This document shows, piece after piece, positions 9,102-22,523 of a DNA stretch of 64,000 nucleotides. Source of the stretch: Pleomorphomonas koreensis DSM 23070 (GTDB taxonomy: Bacteria; Pseudomonadota; Alphaproteobacteria; Rhizobiales; Pleomorphomonadaceae). Location: NCBI RefSeq assembly GCF_000425185.1, contig NZ_AULH01000016.1, positions 62,001 through 126,000 on the forward strand, written 5' to 3'. The notes beneath the pieces were generated by a model. The model saw nothing but the letters and a program-made list of their open reading frames with translations, had not been told where the DNA came from and made no database searches. How positions within the stretch are numbered: position 1 is the stretch's first letter; each line of letters begins with the position of its first letter. The position numbers and the translations under genes were made by a program.

Positions 9102-10364
9102 ATGCAGACCTCGACCGGCCAGCCGGTTCGCCAGGGTCCCGGCTTTGCCGAGACCGTCGCCCTCATCGCCGCCCTGATGGGCCTGACGGCGCTCGCCATC
9201 GACACCATGCTGCCGGCCCTGCCGGCCATCGGCGCCAGCTACGCGCTGGCCGACGCCAACGAGTTGCAGCTCGTCGTCTACGCCTACATGATCGGCTTCG
9301 GCGTCGCCCAGGTGATCTACGGGCCGCTGTCGGACGTCTACGGCCGCCGGCCGCTGGTCATCATCGGCCTCGCCATCCTGATCGTCGGCGCCATCGTCTC
9401 GGCGCTCGCCTCCGACTTCGACCACCTCCTAGCCGCCCGCGTCCTGCAGGGCATTGGCGCCGCCGCGGCGCGCGTCATCGCCATTTCCATCGTGCGCGAC
9501 CGCTATGCCGGCCGCGAGATGGCCCGCGTCATGAGCTTCACCATGATGGTGTTCATGATCGTGCCGGTGCTGGCGCCTACCTTCGGCGGCCTGCTGCTGG
9601 CCGCCGCCGGCTGGCGGTCGATCTTCGCCACCATGGCCGCCCTGTCGATCGCCGTTGGCCTGTGGTTCTACGTCCGCATGCCCGAGACGCTGCATCCGGA
9701 GTTCCGTCGCTCCCTGTCGGTGCGGTCGATCCTCGAGGCGGCGCGCATCTGCGTCACCAACCGCGAGGCGGTCGGCTATTCGCTGGCGATCGGCCTGCTG
9801 TTCGCCATGCTGATGGGCTTCATCGGCTCGGCCGAGCAGATCCTCGGCTCGGACGGCTATCACCTCGGCACGCTGTTCCCGCTGGCTTTCGCCTCGGTGG
9901 CGATCACCGGCGGCGTCGCCGCCTTCGTCAACAGCCGCCTGGTGCGCGCCTGGGGCATGCACCGCCTGTCGCACGGCGGCCACATCATCCATTTCGCGCT
10001 GACGATCGTCTTCTTCACCGTCGCCCATGCCTGGAACGGCCTGCCGCCGCTCTGGCTGTTCATGGCGCTGATGGTGATGATGCAGTTCTTCTTCTCGATC
10101 GCCATCTCCAACTACAACGCCCTGGCCCTCGACCCGCTCGGCGAGGTGGCAGGTACCGCCTCCTCGCTGATCGGCGCCTTCACCACGCTGGTCGGCACGA
10201 TCGGCGGCGCGCTGATCGGCCAGTCCTTCGACGGCACGGTGGTGCCGCTCTCCGCCGGCTTCCTCGCCGCCTCCGGCGTGACGCTGCTGATCGTCGTCTG
10301 GACCGAGCGCGGCCGGCTGTTCCAGCCGCATCACCAGGGCGCGGTGCCGGCCGTCGCCGAATGA
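9102..10364 (+). CDS. Bcr/CflA family drug-resistance MFS transporter
   Basis: 420-aa, 12-helix major-facilitator exporter. The N-terminus has 'DTMLPALPAIGASY', the Bcr/CflA helix-1 pattern. The helix 2-3 loop 'GPLSDVYGRRPLVIIG' is the MFS motif A, and 'RVLQGIGAAAARVIAISIVRD' is the motif C/B region of this DHA1 subgroup. It probably exports small drugs or metabolites by proton antiport. The ATG at 9102 fits the transmembrane start. It stands alone, with 300-500-nt gaps on both sides. Confidence 0.9.
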   Translation: MQTSTGQPVRQGPGFAETVALIAALMGLTALAIDTMLPALPAIGASYALADANELQLVVYAYMIGFGVAQVIYGPLSDVYGRRPLVIIGLAILIVGAIVSALASDFDHLLAARVLQGIGAAAARVIAISIVRDRYAGREMARVMSFTMMVFMIVPVLAPTFGGLLLAAAGWRSIFATMAALSIAVGLWFYVRMPETLHPEFRRSLSVRSILEAARICVTNREAVGYSLAIGLLFAMLMGFIGSAEQILGSDGYHLGTLFPLAFASVAITGGVAAFVNSRLVRAWGMHRLSHGGHIIHFALTIVFFTVAHAWNGLPPLWLFMALMVMMQFFFSIAISNYNALALDPLGEVAGTASSLIGAFTTLVGTIGGALIGQSFDGTVVPLSAGFLAASGVTLLIVVWTERGRLFQPHHQGAVPAVAE

Positions 10365-10850
10365 CGACGACAATCGCCTGAGGGCGACAGACAGCAACCC
10401 GGAGCGAAACGGCCTCGGGCCGTCCGCACCGCACGCTACGCGCAACAACGCCGACACCTGATCGCTCGCGGCAAACGGGCGGTCGGTTGTCGGTGTTCTG
10501 CATTTGTCGGAGCATTTCCCTGTCCAGGCGTCCCCCGGCGCAAGACCGGCTCCCGCTTTTTGAAATTCTTTTCTCATCAAATACTTACAGAGACTTTCGC
10601 GCGCTGTCGGCACGACACTTTCCGGCGCTCACCGTCCCGATGGCCGACCGGACGGGCGGACGCCGGTCCGCCCGGCACCGCTTCCCGGCCGAACGGCGCG
10701 GTTGATAAGCATCTTCACCGATCGACCTTGGTCGCAAATCCCCAAAAAGCGACAAACCTGTAGTGACCGCTACTGAACTTGGCCCATCTCGACGGTAGAA
10801 CCAGCTTCAACGCGGATCGGAACCGTTTGATCCAGTTCGGACCCAATGAA
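10365..10850. other. Intergenic region upstream of the Crp/Fnr regulator
   Basis: About 490 nt. It contains an AT-rich patch at 10555-10595, an FNR-like half-conserved dyad (10702-10715) and a GTCGC/GCGAC pair flanking 10730-10752. An in-frame TTG extension of the regulator at 10779 is possible but lacks a ribosome site. No other gene is supported. Confidence 0.4.
10702..10715. promoter_or_regulatory. Partial FNR/CRP-type dyad
   Basis: TTGAT-AAGC-ATCTT agrees with the FNR consensus TTGAT-N4-ATCAA at 8 of 10 defined bases and sits about 140 nt before the regulator start. It might be an autoregulatory or oxygen-linked site; this is inference only. Confidence 0.3.
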
Positions 10851-13033
<2,183 letters not shown>

Positions 13034-13039
13034 TCACCC

Positions 13040-13072
13040 GCGCCCGGAGGAGAATCACCCTCTTCCGGGCGC
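13040..13072 (+). terminator. Stem-loop after tpl
   Basis: A 13-bp stem including one G-U pair (outer arms GCGCCCGGA/TCCGGGCGC) with a 7-nt loop begins 7 nt after the tpl stop. It has no T-run. It probably acts as an intercistronic attenuator or 3' stabiliser, giving tpl more mRNA than the permease. Confidence 0.55.
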
Positions 13073-13202
13073 TTCCAGTCAATGCGCCAGGGGAGCCCGC
13101 CGGCCTGGGCCGGACCGGGAGAAGGAAACGCTCATCGCCAACAACAGGGGACGCCGCATGGTCCGAAGAGGACGGACCGGTGCTGTGCCATCGGGAGGAA
13201 AC

Positions 13203-14606
13203 ATGAACATTTTCAGGACCAAGGATATCAACCTCTTGCATCGGGAGGTGGAGAACCACTCGCTGAAGCGGGCGCTCGGCGCCACCGATATCGTCATGAT
13301 GGGCATCGGCGTCATCATCGGCACCGGCATCTTCGTGCTGACCGGCGTGGCGGCGGCCAATTTCGCCGGCCCCGGCATCATGCTGTCGTTCGCGCTGTCG
13401 TCGATCGCCTGCATCTTCATCTGCCTCGCCTATTCGGAACTGGCGTCGTCCATTCCGGCGGCGGGCAGCGCCTACACCTACACCTATGTCGCCGGCGGCG
13501 AGCTGCTGGCCTGGCTGGTCGGCTGGAACCTCATTCTCGAATACTCGGTCGGCGCCAGCGCCGTCGCCGGTGGCTGGTCGGCCTATTTCGTCGGCATCCT
13601 GAAATCGGCCGGCGTCGAGCTGCCGCAGGCCATAACCGCCGTTCCCTACGACGGCGGCATCGTCAACCTGCCGGCCGTGCTGATCGTGCTGTTCATCACT
13701 TTCGTGCTGGTGCGCGGCGTCAAGGAAAGCGCCACGGTCAACCGCTGGCTGGTCGGCGTCAAGCTCGCCGCCATCTTCCTGTTCCTGCTGCTGGCCGGGC
13801 CGAAGGTCGACGCCACCAACTGGACGCCGTTCCTGCCCTACGGCGTTGCCGGCATCTCGGCGGGCGCCTCGATCATCTTCTTCGCCTACCTCGGCATCGA
13901 CTCGCTGGCCACCGCTGCCGAGGAGACCCGCAACCCGCAGCGCGACATGCCGATCGGCATCATCGTGTCGCTGCTGATCTGCACCGTGCTCTACATCGCC
14001 GTGTCCTGCGTGCTGACCGGCGTCGTGCCCTACGGCGAGCTGAACACCGCCGAGCCCGTCACCTTCGTGCTGCGCAAGCTCGGCTACAATTTCGGCTCCG
14101 CCCTCGTCGGCACCGGTGCCATCGCCGGCCTGACCACCGTCTGTCTGGTGATGATCTACGCCCAGACGCGCGCCTTCTTCGCCATGTCGCGCGACGGCCT
14201 GATCCCGCCCGCACTGTGCAAGGTGCATCCGAAATACGGCTCGCCGCACATCATCACGCTGATCGTCGGCCTCACCGTGGCGGGTATCGCCGGCTTCACG
14301 CCGATCGGACTGGTTGCCGAGATGTGCAACATCGGCACGCTGTTCGCCTTCACCGTGGCGACGGGCTGCGTGCTGGTGCTGCGCAGGACGCAGCCGAACC
14401 TGAAGCGGCCGTTCCGCTGCCCGGCGCCGAAGATCGTCGTGCCGCTGGCCATGCTGTCGAGCCTCTACATCATGTCCGGCCTGCCGGCCGCCACCTGGGT
14501 CCGCTTCGCCGTGTGGAGCCTGATCGGCCTCGCCATCTACGCCGTCTACGGCGCCCGCAACAGCCGCGTCGGCCAGACGAAGGCCGAAGACAAGATCGCA
14601 GCTTAA
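13203..14606 (+). CDS. APC-family amino-acid permease (CAT/YfnA-like)
   Basis: 467-aa protein with about 12-14 helices. TM1 carries the unwound-helix motif 'MGIGVIIGTGIFVLTG', and 'FFAYLGIDSLATAAEETRNPQRDMP' is the TM6/loop signature of the cationic amino-acid transporter subgroup. The start follows a near-perfect GGGAGGAAAC ribosome site. Position between tpl and a RidA gene suggests tyrosine or another aromatic/neutral amino acid as substrate, although family naming points to cationic amino acids; transport specificity is not readable from sequence. Confidence 0.9.
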   Translation: MNIFRTKDINLLHREVENHSLKRALGATDIVMMGIGVIIGTGIFVLTGVAAANFAGPGIMLSFALSSIACIFICLAYSELASSIPAAGSAYTYTYVAGGELLAWLVGWNLILEYSVGASAVAGGWSAYFVGILKSAGVELPQAITAVPYDGGIVNLPAVLIVLFITFVLVRGVKESATVNRWLVGVKLAAIFLFLLLAGPKVDATNWTPFLPYGVAGISAGASIIFFAYLGIDSLATAAEETRNPQRDMPIGIIVSLLICTVLYIAVSCVLTGVVPYGELNTAEPVTFVLRKLGYNFGSALVGTGAIAGLTTVCLVMIYAQTRAFFAMSRDGLIPPALCKVHPKYGSPHIITLIVGLTVAGIAGFTPIGLVAEMCNIGTLFAFTVATGCVLVLRRTQPNLKRPFRCPAPKIVVPLAMLSSLYIMSGLPAATWVRFAVWSLIGLAIYAVYGARNSRVGQTKAEDKIAA

Positions 14607-14679
14607 GGTGCGGGCCGCCGGGCTCTCGGCCAACGAGGCCCGGCGGCTTCACGCCCGCAGTTCCAAGGAGAATCCGGCC

Positions 14680-15150
14680 ATGACCTCCCCCGAACAGCGC
14701 CTGGCGGCGCTCGGCATCGTGCTGCCCGAGGCAACGCTGCCCGCGGCAAATTATCTCCCCAGCGTAACCGCCGGCAGCCTGCTCTATCTGTCGGGCCAGT
14801 TGCCGATCAAGGACGGGCGCCTTGCCTGCGTCGGCAAGCTCGGCGACGACCTGACGATCGAGGAGGGCTATGCCGCCGCCAGGCTGTGCGCCATCAACCT
14901 GATCGTCCAGATCAAGGCGGCCGTCGGCGATCTCGCCCGCCTGCGCCGCATCGTCCGCCTCGGCGGCTTCGTCAACAGCACCCAGTCGTTCACCGACCAG
15001 CCCAAGGTGATCAACGGCGCATCGGACCTGTTCGTCGAAGTCTTCGGCGACGCCGGACGACACGCGCGCTCGGCCGTTGCCTGCCCGTCGCTGCCCTTCG
15101 GAGCCGGCGTCGAAGTCGATGCCGTCGTCGAGATGGCGGAAAACCACTGA
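14680..15150 (+). CDS. RidA/YjgF family protein (probable enamine/imine deaminase)
   Basis: 156-aa YjgF/YER057c/UK114 fold protein of the longer 'UK114-like' subgroup. 'LYLSGQLPIKDG' and 'HARSAVACPSLPFGAGVEVDAV' are typical; the Arg in 'HARS' corresponds to the substrate-carboxylate Arg of RidA. RidA enzymes hydrolyse 2-aminoacrylate/2-iminopropionate to pyruvate and ammonia, the intermediates released by PLP beta-eliminating enzymes such as tyrosine phenol-lyase encoded 1.6 kb upstream. AAGGAG lies 9 nt before the ATG. The gene follows the permease by 73 nt and likely shares its transcript. Confidence 0.88.
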   Translation: MTSPEQRLAALGIVLPEATLPAANYLPSVTAGSLLYLSGQLPIKDGRLACVGKLGDDLTIEEGYAAARLCAINLIVQIKAAVGDLARLRRIVRLGGFVNSTQSFTDQPKVINGASDLFVEVFGDAGRHARSAVACPSLPFGAGVEVDAVVEMAENH

Positions 15151-15177
15151 TTACCGGCGCCGCGCGGCCGTCCGGGT

Positions 15178-15206
15178 CTTCATTCCACGCCGCCCGCTCC
15201 CCATAT
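15178..15206 (+). promoter_or_regulatory. Heat-shock (sigma-32 type) promoter candidate for hsp20
   Basis: CTTCAT (15178-15183), a 15-nt spacer and CCCCATAT (15199-15206) match the RpoH consensus CTTGAA-N13-17-CCCCATNT, the -10 box perfectly. Transcription would begin near 15212, giving a leader of about 75 nt before hsp20. Confidence 0.6.
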
Positions 15207-15223
15207 GAAGGGAGTCACTTAGC

Positions 15224-15282
15224 GGAGCCCGAGCGGACTGCCGAGAGGCATCCGCCCGGGCTTCTCTTCTTGAGACGAGGAG
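15224..15282 (+). promoter_or_regulatory. Structured hsp20 leader, possible RNA thermometer
   Basis: The first hairpin (15226-15262) has a 12-bp stem with one mismatch, then TGCC-GAGA-GGCA, a GNRA tetraloop. Next, CTTCT (15266-15270) can pair with AGGAG (15278-15282), the hsp20 ribosome site, across a 7-nt loop with one G-U pair. Masking the ribosome site with a short weak helix is how ROSE-type thermometers control rhizobial small heat-shock genes. The sequence does not match the canonical ROSE core, so this is structural inference. Confidence 0.45.
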
Positions 15283-15288
15283 TTAGCC

Positions 15289-15783
15289 ATGGACAAGAAA
15301 TCCCTGATGCCATTCGGGCGCGGAGCGGCTCCTTCTCGCACCCACGACGAGCCGTTCACCAGTCTGCGTCGCGAGATGGACCAGTTGTTCGACAGCTTCA
15401 CCCGCGGCTGGGGTCTGCCGACGCTGGCCGACGAGAGCGTGCTGAGTCCGCGCGTCGACGTCGTCGAAACCGATGCCGGCCTGGAGTTCACCGCCGAACT
15501 GCCGGGCATCGATCCCAAGGAGATCGAGCTGGATATCGAGGACGACATCCTCACCCTCAGGGCCGAGCACAAGGTCGACCGTGAGGAGAAGGACGACAAG
15601 CGCCGCTATCATCTGGTCGAGCGCCGCAGCGGCACCTACATGCGCCGCTTCGCCCTGCCGTTCGCGCCCGACCGCGACAAGGTGGCGGCCGAGTTCGACA
15701 AGGGCGTCCTGAAGGTGACGGTGCCGCGGTCGCCCGACCAGCCCAAGACCAGCAAGCGCATCGAGATCAGGCCGGCCGCCTGA
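15289..15783 (+). CDS. Hsp20/alpha-crystallin small heat-shock protein
   Basis: 164-aa ATP-independent holdase chaperone. The alpha-crystallin domain occupies about residues 55-160 ('PRVDVVETDAGLEFTAELPG', 'FALPFAPDRDKVAAEFDKGVLKVTVP' with the GVLxV motif). The N-terminal arm has a Phe-rich amphipathic segment 'LRREMDQLFDSF'. The C-terminal I-x-I-type anchor is 'RIEIRPA'. It sits behind a sigma-32-like promoter and a structured leader and is followed by a strong terminator, so it is a monocistronic heat-shock gene. Confidence 0.95.
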   Translation: MDKKSLMPFGRGAAPSRTHDEPFTSLRREMDQLFDSFTRGWGLPTLADESVLSPRVDVVETDAGLEFTAELPGIDPKEIELDIEDDILTLRAEHKVDREEKDDKRRYHLVERRSGTYMRRFALPFAPDRDKVAAEFDKGVLKVTVPRSPDQPKTSKRIEIRPAA

Positions 15784-15806
15784 CGGCCGCTGCGACGACA
15801 GGGACG

Positions 15807-15830
15807 GGGGCGCTTCGGCGCCCCTTTCTC
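15807..15830 (+). terminator. Intrinsic terminator of hsp20
   Basis: GGGGCGC-TTCG-GCGCCCC, a 7-bp GC stem with the very stable UUCG tetraloop, followed by TTTCTC. It lies 24 nt after hsp20 and just before the convergent end of the transglycosylase gene. Confidence 0.85.
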
Positions 15831-17046
15831 ATTTCAGGGCGGCGATCGCCGCCTTGTCGGGATAGCAGATGACGGCAAGCCCGTTCGCCGCCTGCCAGCG
15901 ACCGATGGCAACGCGAGTGCGGAAGCCGACAAGGCCATCGGCCGTGCCGACATCGTGGCCCATGCCTTCGAGCCGCCGCTGCACGGCGCGGACGTCGGCG
16001 CGCGTGAAGCCGCCGACCTTGCCCCAACCGCCCCGGATCCTTTCCGCCTTGCCGATCCGGTCGGCCACCATGCCGATGGTCAGGGCATAGACGTCGGATT
16101 CGTTATAAGCCTTCAGCACATAGAAATTATCCGACACCAGAAACGCCGGCCCCATCCGCCCGGCCGGCATCAACAGGTGCCCGACCGGCCCGACGTCGGT
16201 GACGGTGAGCGGCCGGCCGTCCGCGCGCGTCACGCCGGCTCGCGCCCAGGCGGCAAGCGGCTGGCCCTGGTCCGGTCCCTCAAGCGTGCAGGGCACCGAC
16301 GGCGGCAGCTTCACCTCGACGCCCCACGGCAGGCCGGCCCGCCAGCCGCGCGCCCGCAGGAAATGGCCGATCGAGGCCAGCACGTCGGGCGTCGAGGTCC
16401 AGATGTCGCGGCGGCCGTCGCCATCACCGTCGACGGCGTCGGTGAGGAACTTGGTCGGCATGAACTGCGGCTGGCCGAGCGCGCCTGCCCAGGAGCTTTT
16501 CATCGCCGCCCGGCCGATATGCTCTTCCTCCAGGATGCGGAGCGCCGCCACGAGTTCAGGGAAGAATTCGGCGCGGCGCGAGCCCATGTAGGCCTGGGTG
16601 GCCAGCGTGCGGATGGCATCCTTCTCGATTGTGGCCGTGCCGAAGGCCGATTCCTTGCCCCAGACGGCGAGCAGGATGCCGGCCGGCACGCCGGTCGCCC
16701 GCGCCACGCGGTCGAGCAGCGGCCGATGGGCGGCGAGCCGCTTGCGGGCGCCGGCCGACAGCGCATCGAGCTTGCCGTCGGCGAGATAGGCGGCGGGGCT
16801 GTGGAACTCAGCCTGGAAGGCGTCGCCGCCCGGCGCCTTCAGGTCCGGCAGGCTCGTGTCGGGGTCAAGGCCGACGATAGCCTTCTCGAAGGTCGGGCGT
16901 CCGACACCGGCCGCCCTGGCGGCCGGCCACACCTTGGCTTCGAGCCAGCGGGCGAAGGCGGCGTCGGCGGCCATCGCGCCGGAGGGGGAAACGGCCAGTC
17001 CGGCGACGGTCCCGAGGGCGGCAAGGAGGAGGATGATTCGCTTCAT
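15829..17046 (-). CDS. Lytic murein transglycosylase, MltB family, with peptidoglycan-binding domain
   Basis: 405-aa periplasmic enzyme that cleaves glycan strands to 1,6-anhydro-muropeptides. It has a signal peptide with cleavage near 'GAMAADA'. The MltB-type (SLT_2) catalytic domain contains the acid Glu in 'AVWGKESAFG' and 'SSWAGALGQPQFMPTKFL'. The C-terminal 60 residues ('RADVRAVQRRLEGMGHDVG...RWQAANGL') form a PG_binding_1 domain. I used the ATG giving 'MKRIILLLAAL', the natural start of the signal peptide, rather than an upstream in-frame ATG. Convergent with hsp20. Confidence 0.93.
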   Translation of the reverse strand: MKRIILLLAALGTVAGLAVSPSGAMAADAAFARWLEAKVWPAARAAGVGRPTFEKAIVGLDPDTSLPDLKAPGGDAFQAEFHSPAAYLADGKLDALSAGARKRLAAHRPLLDRVARATGVPAGILLAVWGKESAFGTATIEKDAIRTLATQAYMGSRRAEFFPELVAALRILEEEHIGRAAMKSSWAGALGQPQFMPTKFLTDAVDGDGDGRRDIWTSTPDVLASIGHFLRARGWRAGLPWGVEVKLPPSVPCTLEGPDQGQPLAAWARAGVTRADGRPLTVTDVGPVGHLLMPAGRMGPAFLVSDNFYVLKAYNESDVYALTIGMVADRIGKAERIRGGWGKVGGFTRADVRAVQRRLEGMGHDVGTADGLVGFRTRVAIGRWQAANGLAVICYPDKAAIAALK

Positions 17047-17184
17047 GAACGGATGGAATCGGGCTTTCGGCAGCCGGTCAAGGCCGACCGGCAAAGGGAA
17101 TGCCACGGGGTCGGTTGGCGCTTGACAGCCCGCCTCCCCCGCCCTTATATCGGCGCACTTTCCGCCGGCCAGCCGGCGGCGCGT

Positions 17185-17261
17185 GGCAGTGTAGCTCAGT
17201 TGGTTAGAGCGACGGACTCATAACCCGTAGGTCGGCGGTTCGATTCCGCCCGCTGCTACCA
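17185..17261 (+). tRNA. tRNA-Met (CAT), elongator
   Basis: 77 nt including an encoded CCA. The acceptor stem GGCAGTG pairs with CGCTGCT (two G-U pairs), D-arm GCTC/GAGC, anticodon loop CTCATAA, T-arm GGCGG-TTCGATT-CCGCC. The anticodon stem has one A-C mismatch next to the loop. The lack of the initiator C1-A72 mismatch and the D-arm sequence favour elongator Met; a second CAT tRNA near 58.8 kb looks like Ile2. Confidence 0.92.
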
Positions 17262-17361
17262 TTCGATTCCCGAGATATCCGGTTCCGTCCGAACGCTCCC
17301 TTGCGCATACCCGTGTCATATTGCTTCCCTATGACGAAGACGATGTGACAGGGGGCAGACC

Positions 17362-18141
17362 ATGCGTCATGGGGACGGCAGCGCCGGCGATGCCGATTAC
17401 GGCCGGATCGGACACTCCTATGGCGCCTATCGCCAACCCGATCCGCGCATCGCCGCCATGATCGAGGCGGCACTCGGCCCGGCCGAAACAGTGCTCAACG
17501 TCGGTGCCGGCGCCGGCTCCTACGAGCCGACCGACCGCCGGGTCACCGCCGTCGAGCCGTCGGCCTCCATGCGGGTGCAACGGCCGCCGCGGCTTGCGCC
17601 GGCCATCGACGCCGTGACCGAGCGCCTGCCGTTCGGCGACGACAGCTTCGACGCCGCCATGGCCACCTTCACCATCCACCAGTGGACGGACCTCGCTGGC
17701 GGCCTCGGCGAGATGCGCCGGGTGACGCGCGGGCCGGTGGTCATCCTCACCTGCGATCCCTTCGAAGTGGCAGCCTTCTGGCTGAACGACTACGCGCCGG
17801 AGGTACTCGCCACCGAAGCGCGGCGCTATCCCCCGTTCGAGGCCATTGCCGAGGGTCTCGGCACGCCGGTCGAGCGCGTCGCCGTGCCCATCCCCTTCGA
17901 CTGCCGCGACGGCTTCAACGAAGCCTACTACGGCCGTCCCGAGATGCTGCTTGACCCGGCGGCCCGTCTTGCCTGCTCGGCCTGGAGCTTCGTCACGGCC
18001 GATTACGCCGCCGCGGCGGTCGCCGCGCTCGCCGCCGACCTTGACAGCGGCGCCTGGGATGCCAGATACGGCACATTACGGACGCAGCCCCATTACCTCG
18101 GCTCGCTCTACCTGCTGGTCTCCTCCGGCAAGGCGGGCTGA
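17362..18141 (+). CDS. Class I SAM-dependent methyltransferase
   Basis: 259 aa, Methyltransf_11-like. Motif I is 'VLNVGAGAGSYEP', the acidic end of strand 2 is in 'VTAVEPSASM', and 'LPFGDDSFDAAMATFTIHQW' is the motif II/III region seen in ubiquinone/UbiE-like and small-molecule methyltransferases. The central part after 'VVILTCDPFEVAAFWLNDYAPEV' is typical of a group of unassigned bacterial methyltransferases. The acceptor is unknown. It lies just after the tRNA and before a palindromic repeat pair; there is no operon partner. Confidence 0.85.
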   Translation: MRHGDGSAGDADYGRIGHSYGAYRQPDPRIAAMIEAALGPAETVLNVGAGAGSYEPTDRRVTAVEPSASMRVQRPPRLAPAIDAVTERLPFGDDSFDAAMATFTIHQWTDLAGGLGEMRRVTRGPVVILTCDPFEVAAFWLNDYAPEVLATEARRYPPFEAIAEGLGTPVERVAVPIPFDCRDGFNEAYYGRPEMLLDPAARLACSAWSFVTADYAAAAVAALAADLDSGAWDARYGTLRTQPHYLGSLYLLVSSGKAG

Positions 18142-18150
18142 CGGACTAGA

Positions 18151-18194
18151 GCAATTCCAGCAAAAGTGGGAACCGGTTTTGCGTCCGGAATTGC
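18151..18194. repeat. Rhizobial-type palindromic repeat, copy A
   Basis: Outer arms GCAATTCC/GGAATTGC are perfect and inner arms GCAAAA/TTTTGC give a nested imperfect palindrome around 'GTGGGAACCGG'. The sequence type (CAAAAGTGGGAACCGGTTTTG) is the kind of short intergenic palindrome scattered in Hyphomicrobiales genomes. It lies 10 nt after the methyltransferase stop. Confidence 0.65.
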
Positions 18195-18213
18195 GTCTCA
18201 ACAATGAGATAGA

Positions 18214-18247
18214 GCATTTCCGGTGAACCGGATTTCACCGGAAATGC
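18214..18247. repeat. Palindromic repeat, copy B (perfect 14-bp arms)
   Basis: GCATTTCCGGTGAA and its exact complement flank a 6-nt loop CCGGAT. It is a stronger hairpin than copy A, from which it is separated by 19 nt, and ends 18 nt before the globin start. It may end transcription or be part of the same repeat unit. Confidence 0.65.
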
Positions 18248-18698
18248 GCTAGGTGAGGGATCGGCATGACAGACGACCGGCAGGGCATCCCCATGGGGTC
18301 GATCGACGAGGGCAGCATCCATGCGCTGGTGCATGGCTTCTACGGCAAGGTGATGGCCGACCCGGACCTCGCCGCCATCTTCGGCCGCGAGATCAGGAAG
18401 GACGAATGGCCCGCCCACTTGGACAAGATGTGCGCCTTCTGGTCGTCGGCGCTGCTGCGCTCGGGGCGTTACGACGGCCGGCCGCTCCGGCCGCATCTCT
18501 TGATCCCCGATATCGAGGACCGGCATTTCCAGCGCTGGCTGACGCTGTTCGCCGAAACGGCGCGCCAGGCGTTCGACGAGAAGGATGCCGTCGGCGTCAT
18601 CGCCATGGCCGAGCGCATCGGCCACAGCTTCCGCCTCGCCCGCGCCCAGAACGCCGGGCGCGACAGCGTCGCCATGACCATGCTGCGCGCCGAGCCGC

Positions 18699-21377
<2,679 letters not shown>

Positions 21378-21439
21378 GGCTGGGAATATCCTGCTGGGCG
21401 GTTCACCGGGGTCGCGTAGGCGGTTGCTTCGGGCGGTCG

Positions 21440-22507
21440 CTAGACCCCGATCACCGTCGGTTCGAGGCCGGAGAGGCGCAGGCGCGGCGCGATCTCCGGC
21501 GGCACGCGCGGCGGCACGCCCTTCACCGCCTCGGCGATCGCCCGGATGTGGTCGGGCGTGGTGCCGCAGCAGCCGCCGACGATGTTGACGAGGCCCGAGC
21601 GAGCAAACTCGCCGACCAGTTCGGCCATCGCCGCCGGGCTCTCGTCATATTCGCCGAACTCGTTGGGCAGGCCGGCGTTGGGATAGGCGCAGACCAGCGT
21701 GTCGGAGACGCGGGCGAGATCGGCGACGTGAGCGCGCATCTCGCGGGCGCCGAGGGCGCAGTTGAGGCCGATGGAGAGAAGGCCGGCGTGGCGCACCGAG
21801 TACCAGAAGGCCTCGGCGGTCTGGCCGGACAGCGTGCGCCCCGAGAGGTCGGTGATGGTGCCGGACACCGAGATCGGCAGCCGCACGCCCTTCTCCTCGA
21901 ACACCTCCTCGGTCGCGAACAGCGCCGCCTTGGCGTTGAGCGTGTCGAACACCGTCTCGATCAGGATCAGGTCGGCGCCGCCGTCGATCTGGCCGCGCAC
22001 CGCTTCCGCATAGGCGCGGCGCAGTTCGTCGAAGGTGATCGCCCGGAAGCCGGGGTTGTTGACGTCGGGCGAGATCGAGGCGGTGCGGTTGGTCGGCCCG
22101 AGCGCGCCGGCGACGAAGCGCGGCCGCGACGGATCCTTCGCCTCGGCGGCGTCCGAGGCGCGACGGGCGATGCGGGCGGATTCGAGGTTCAGCTCGTAAG
22201 CCAAAGCCTCCATGCCGTAGTCGGCCTGGGCGACGAAGGTCGAGGAGAAAGTGTTGGTTTCGAGAATGTCGGCGCCGGCGTCGAGATACTGGCTGTGGAT
22301 GTCATAGATGACGTCGGGACGGGTGAGCGACAGCAGGTCGTTGTTGCCCTTGAGGTCGCGCGGCCAGTCCTTGAAGCGCTCACCCCGGAAATCGGCCTCG
22401 CTCAGCCGGAAGCGCTGGATCATCGTGCCCATGGCGCCGTCGATCACCAGGATGCGTTTGGCGGCGAGCGCGCGCAGGCGGCGTTCGGTCTCGGACGGCT
22501 CGGTCAT
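21440..22507 (-). CDS. Methionine synthase homocysteine-binding subunit (split MetH N-terminal module)
   Basis: 355-aa zinc-dependent homocysteine S-methyltransferase module. It opens with '[13 protein letters not shown]', and the zinc ligands are the Cys of 'GLNCALG' and the Cys pair of '[10 protein letters not shown]'. It ends '[12 protein letters not shown]', the inter-domain linker of full-length MetH, followed by a genuine stop. GGAGG precedes its ATG. It must work with the 892-aa protein encoded 62 nt downstream, since cobalamin is bound there. BHMT-like action alone is possible but less likely in this context. Confidence 0.92.
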   Translation of the reverse strand: MTEPSETERRLRALAAKRILVIDGAMGTMIQRFRLSEADFRGERFKDWPRDLKGNNDLLSLTRPDVIYDIHSQYLDAGADILETNTFSSTFVAQADYGMEALAYELNLESARIARRASDAAEAKDPSRPRFVAGALGPTNRTASISPDVNNPGFRAITFDELRRAYAEAVRGQIDGGADLILIETVFDTLNAKAALFATEEVFEEKGVRLPISVSGTITDLSGRTLSGQTAEAFWYSVRHAGLLSIGLNCALGAREMRAHVADLARVSDTLVCAYPNAGLPNEFGEYDESPAAMAELVGEFARSGLVNIVGGCCGTTPDHIRAIAEAVKGVPPRVPPEIAPRLRLSGLEPTVIGV

Positions 22508-22523
22508 GGCATCCTCCGTGAGG

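Noticed and set aside
9102-10364. Upstream TTG start at 8970 for the Bcr/CflA transporter
   Set aside because: The added 44 residues have no membrane-protein character and include no ribosome site; the ATG at 9102 fits the first helix.
21378-21439. Frameshift breaking one metH gene
   Set aside because: The first half ends in a linker that is the natural module border, and each half is complete; a random frameshift would more likely cut inside a domain. A sequencing check would still be decisive.
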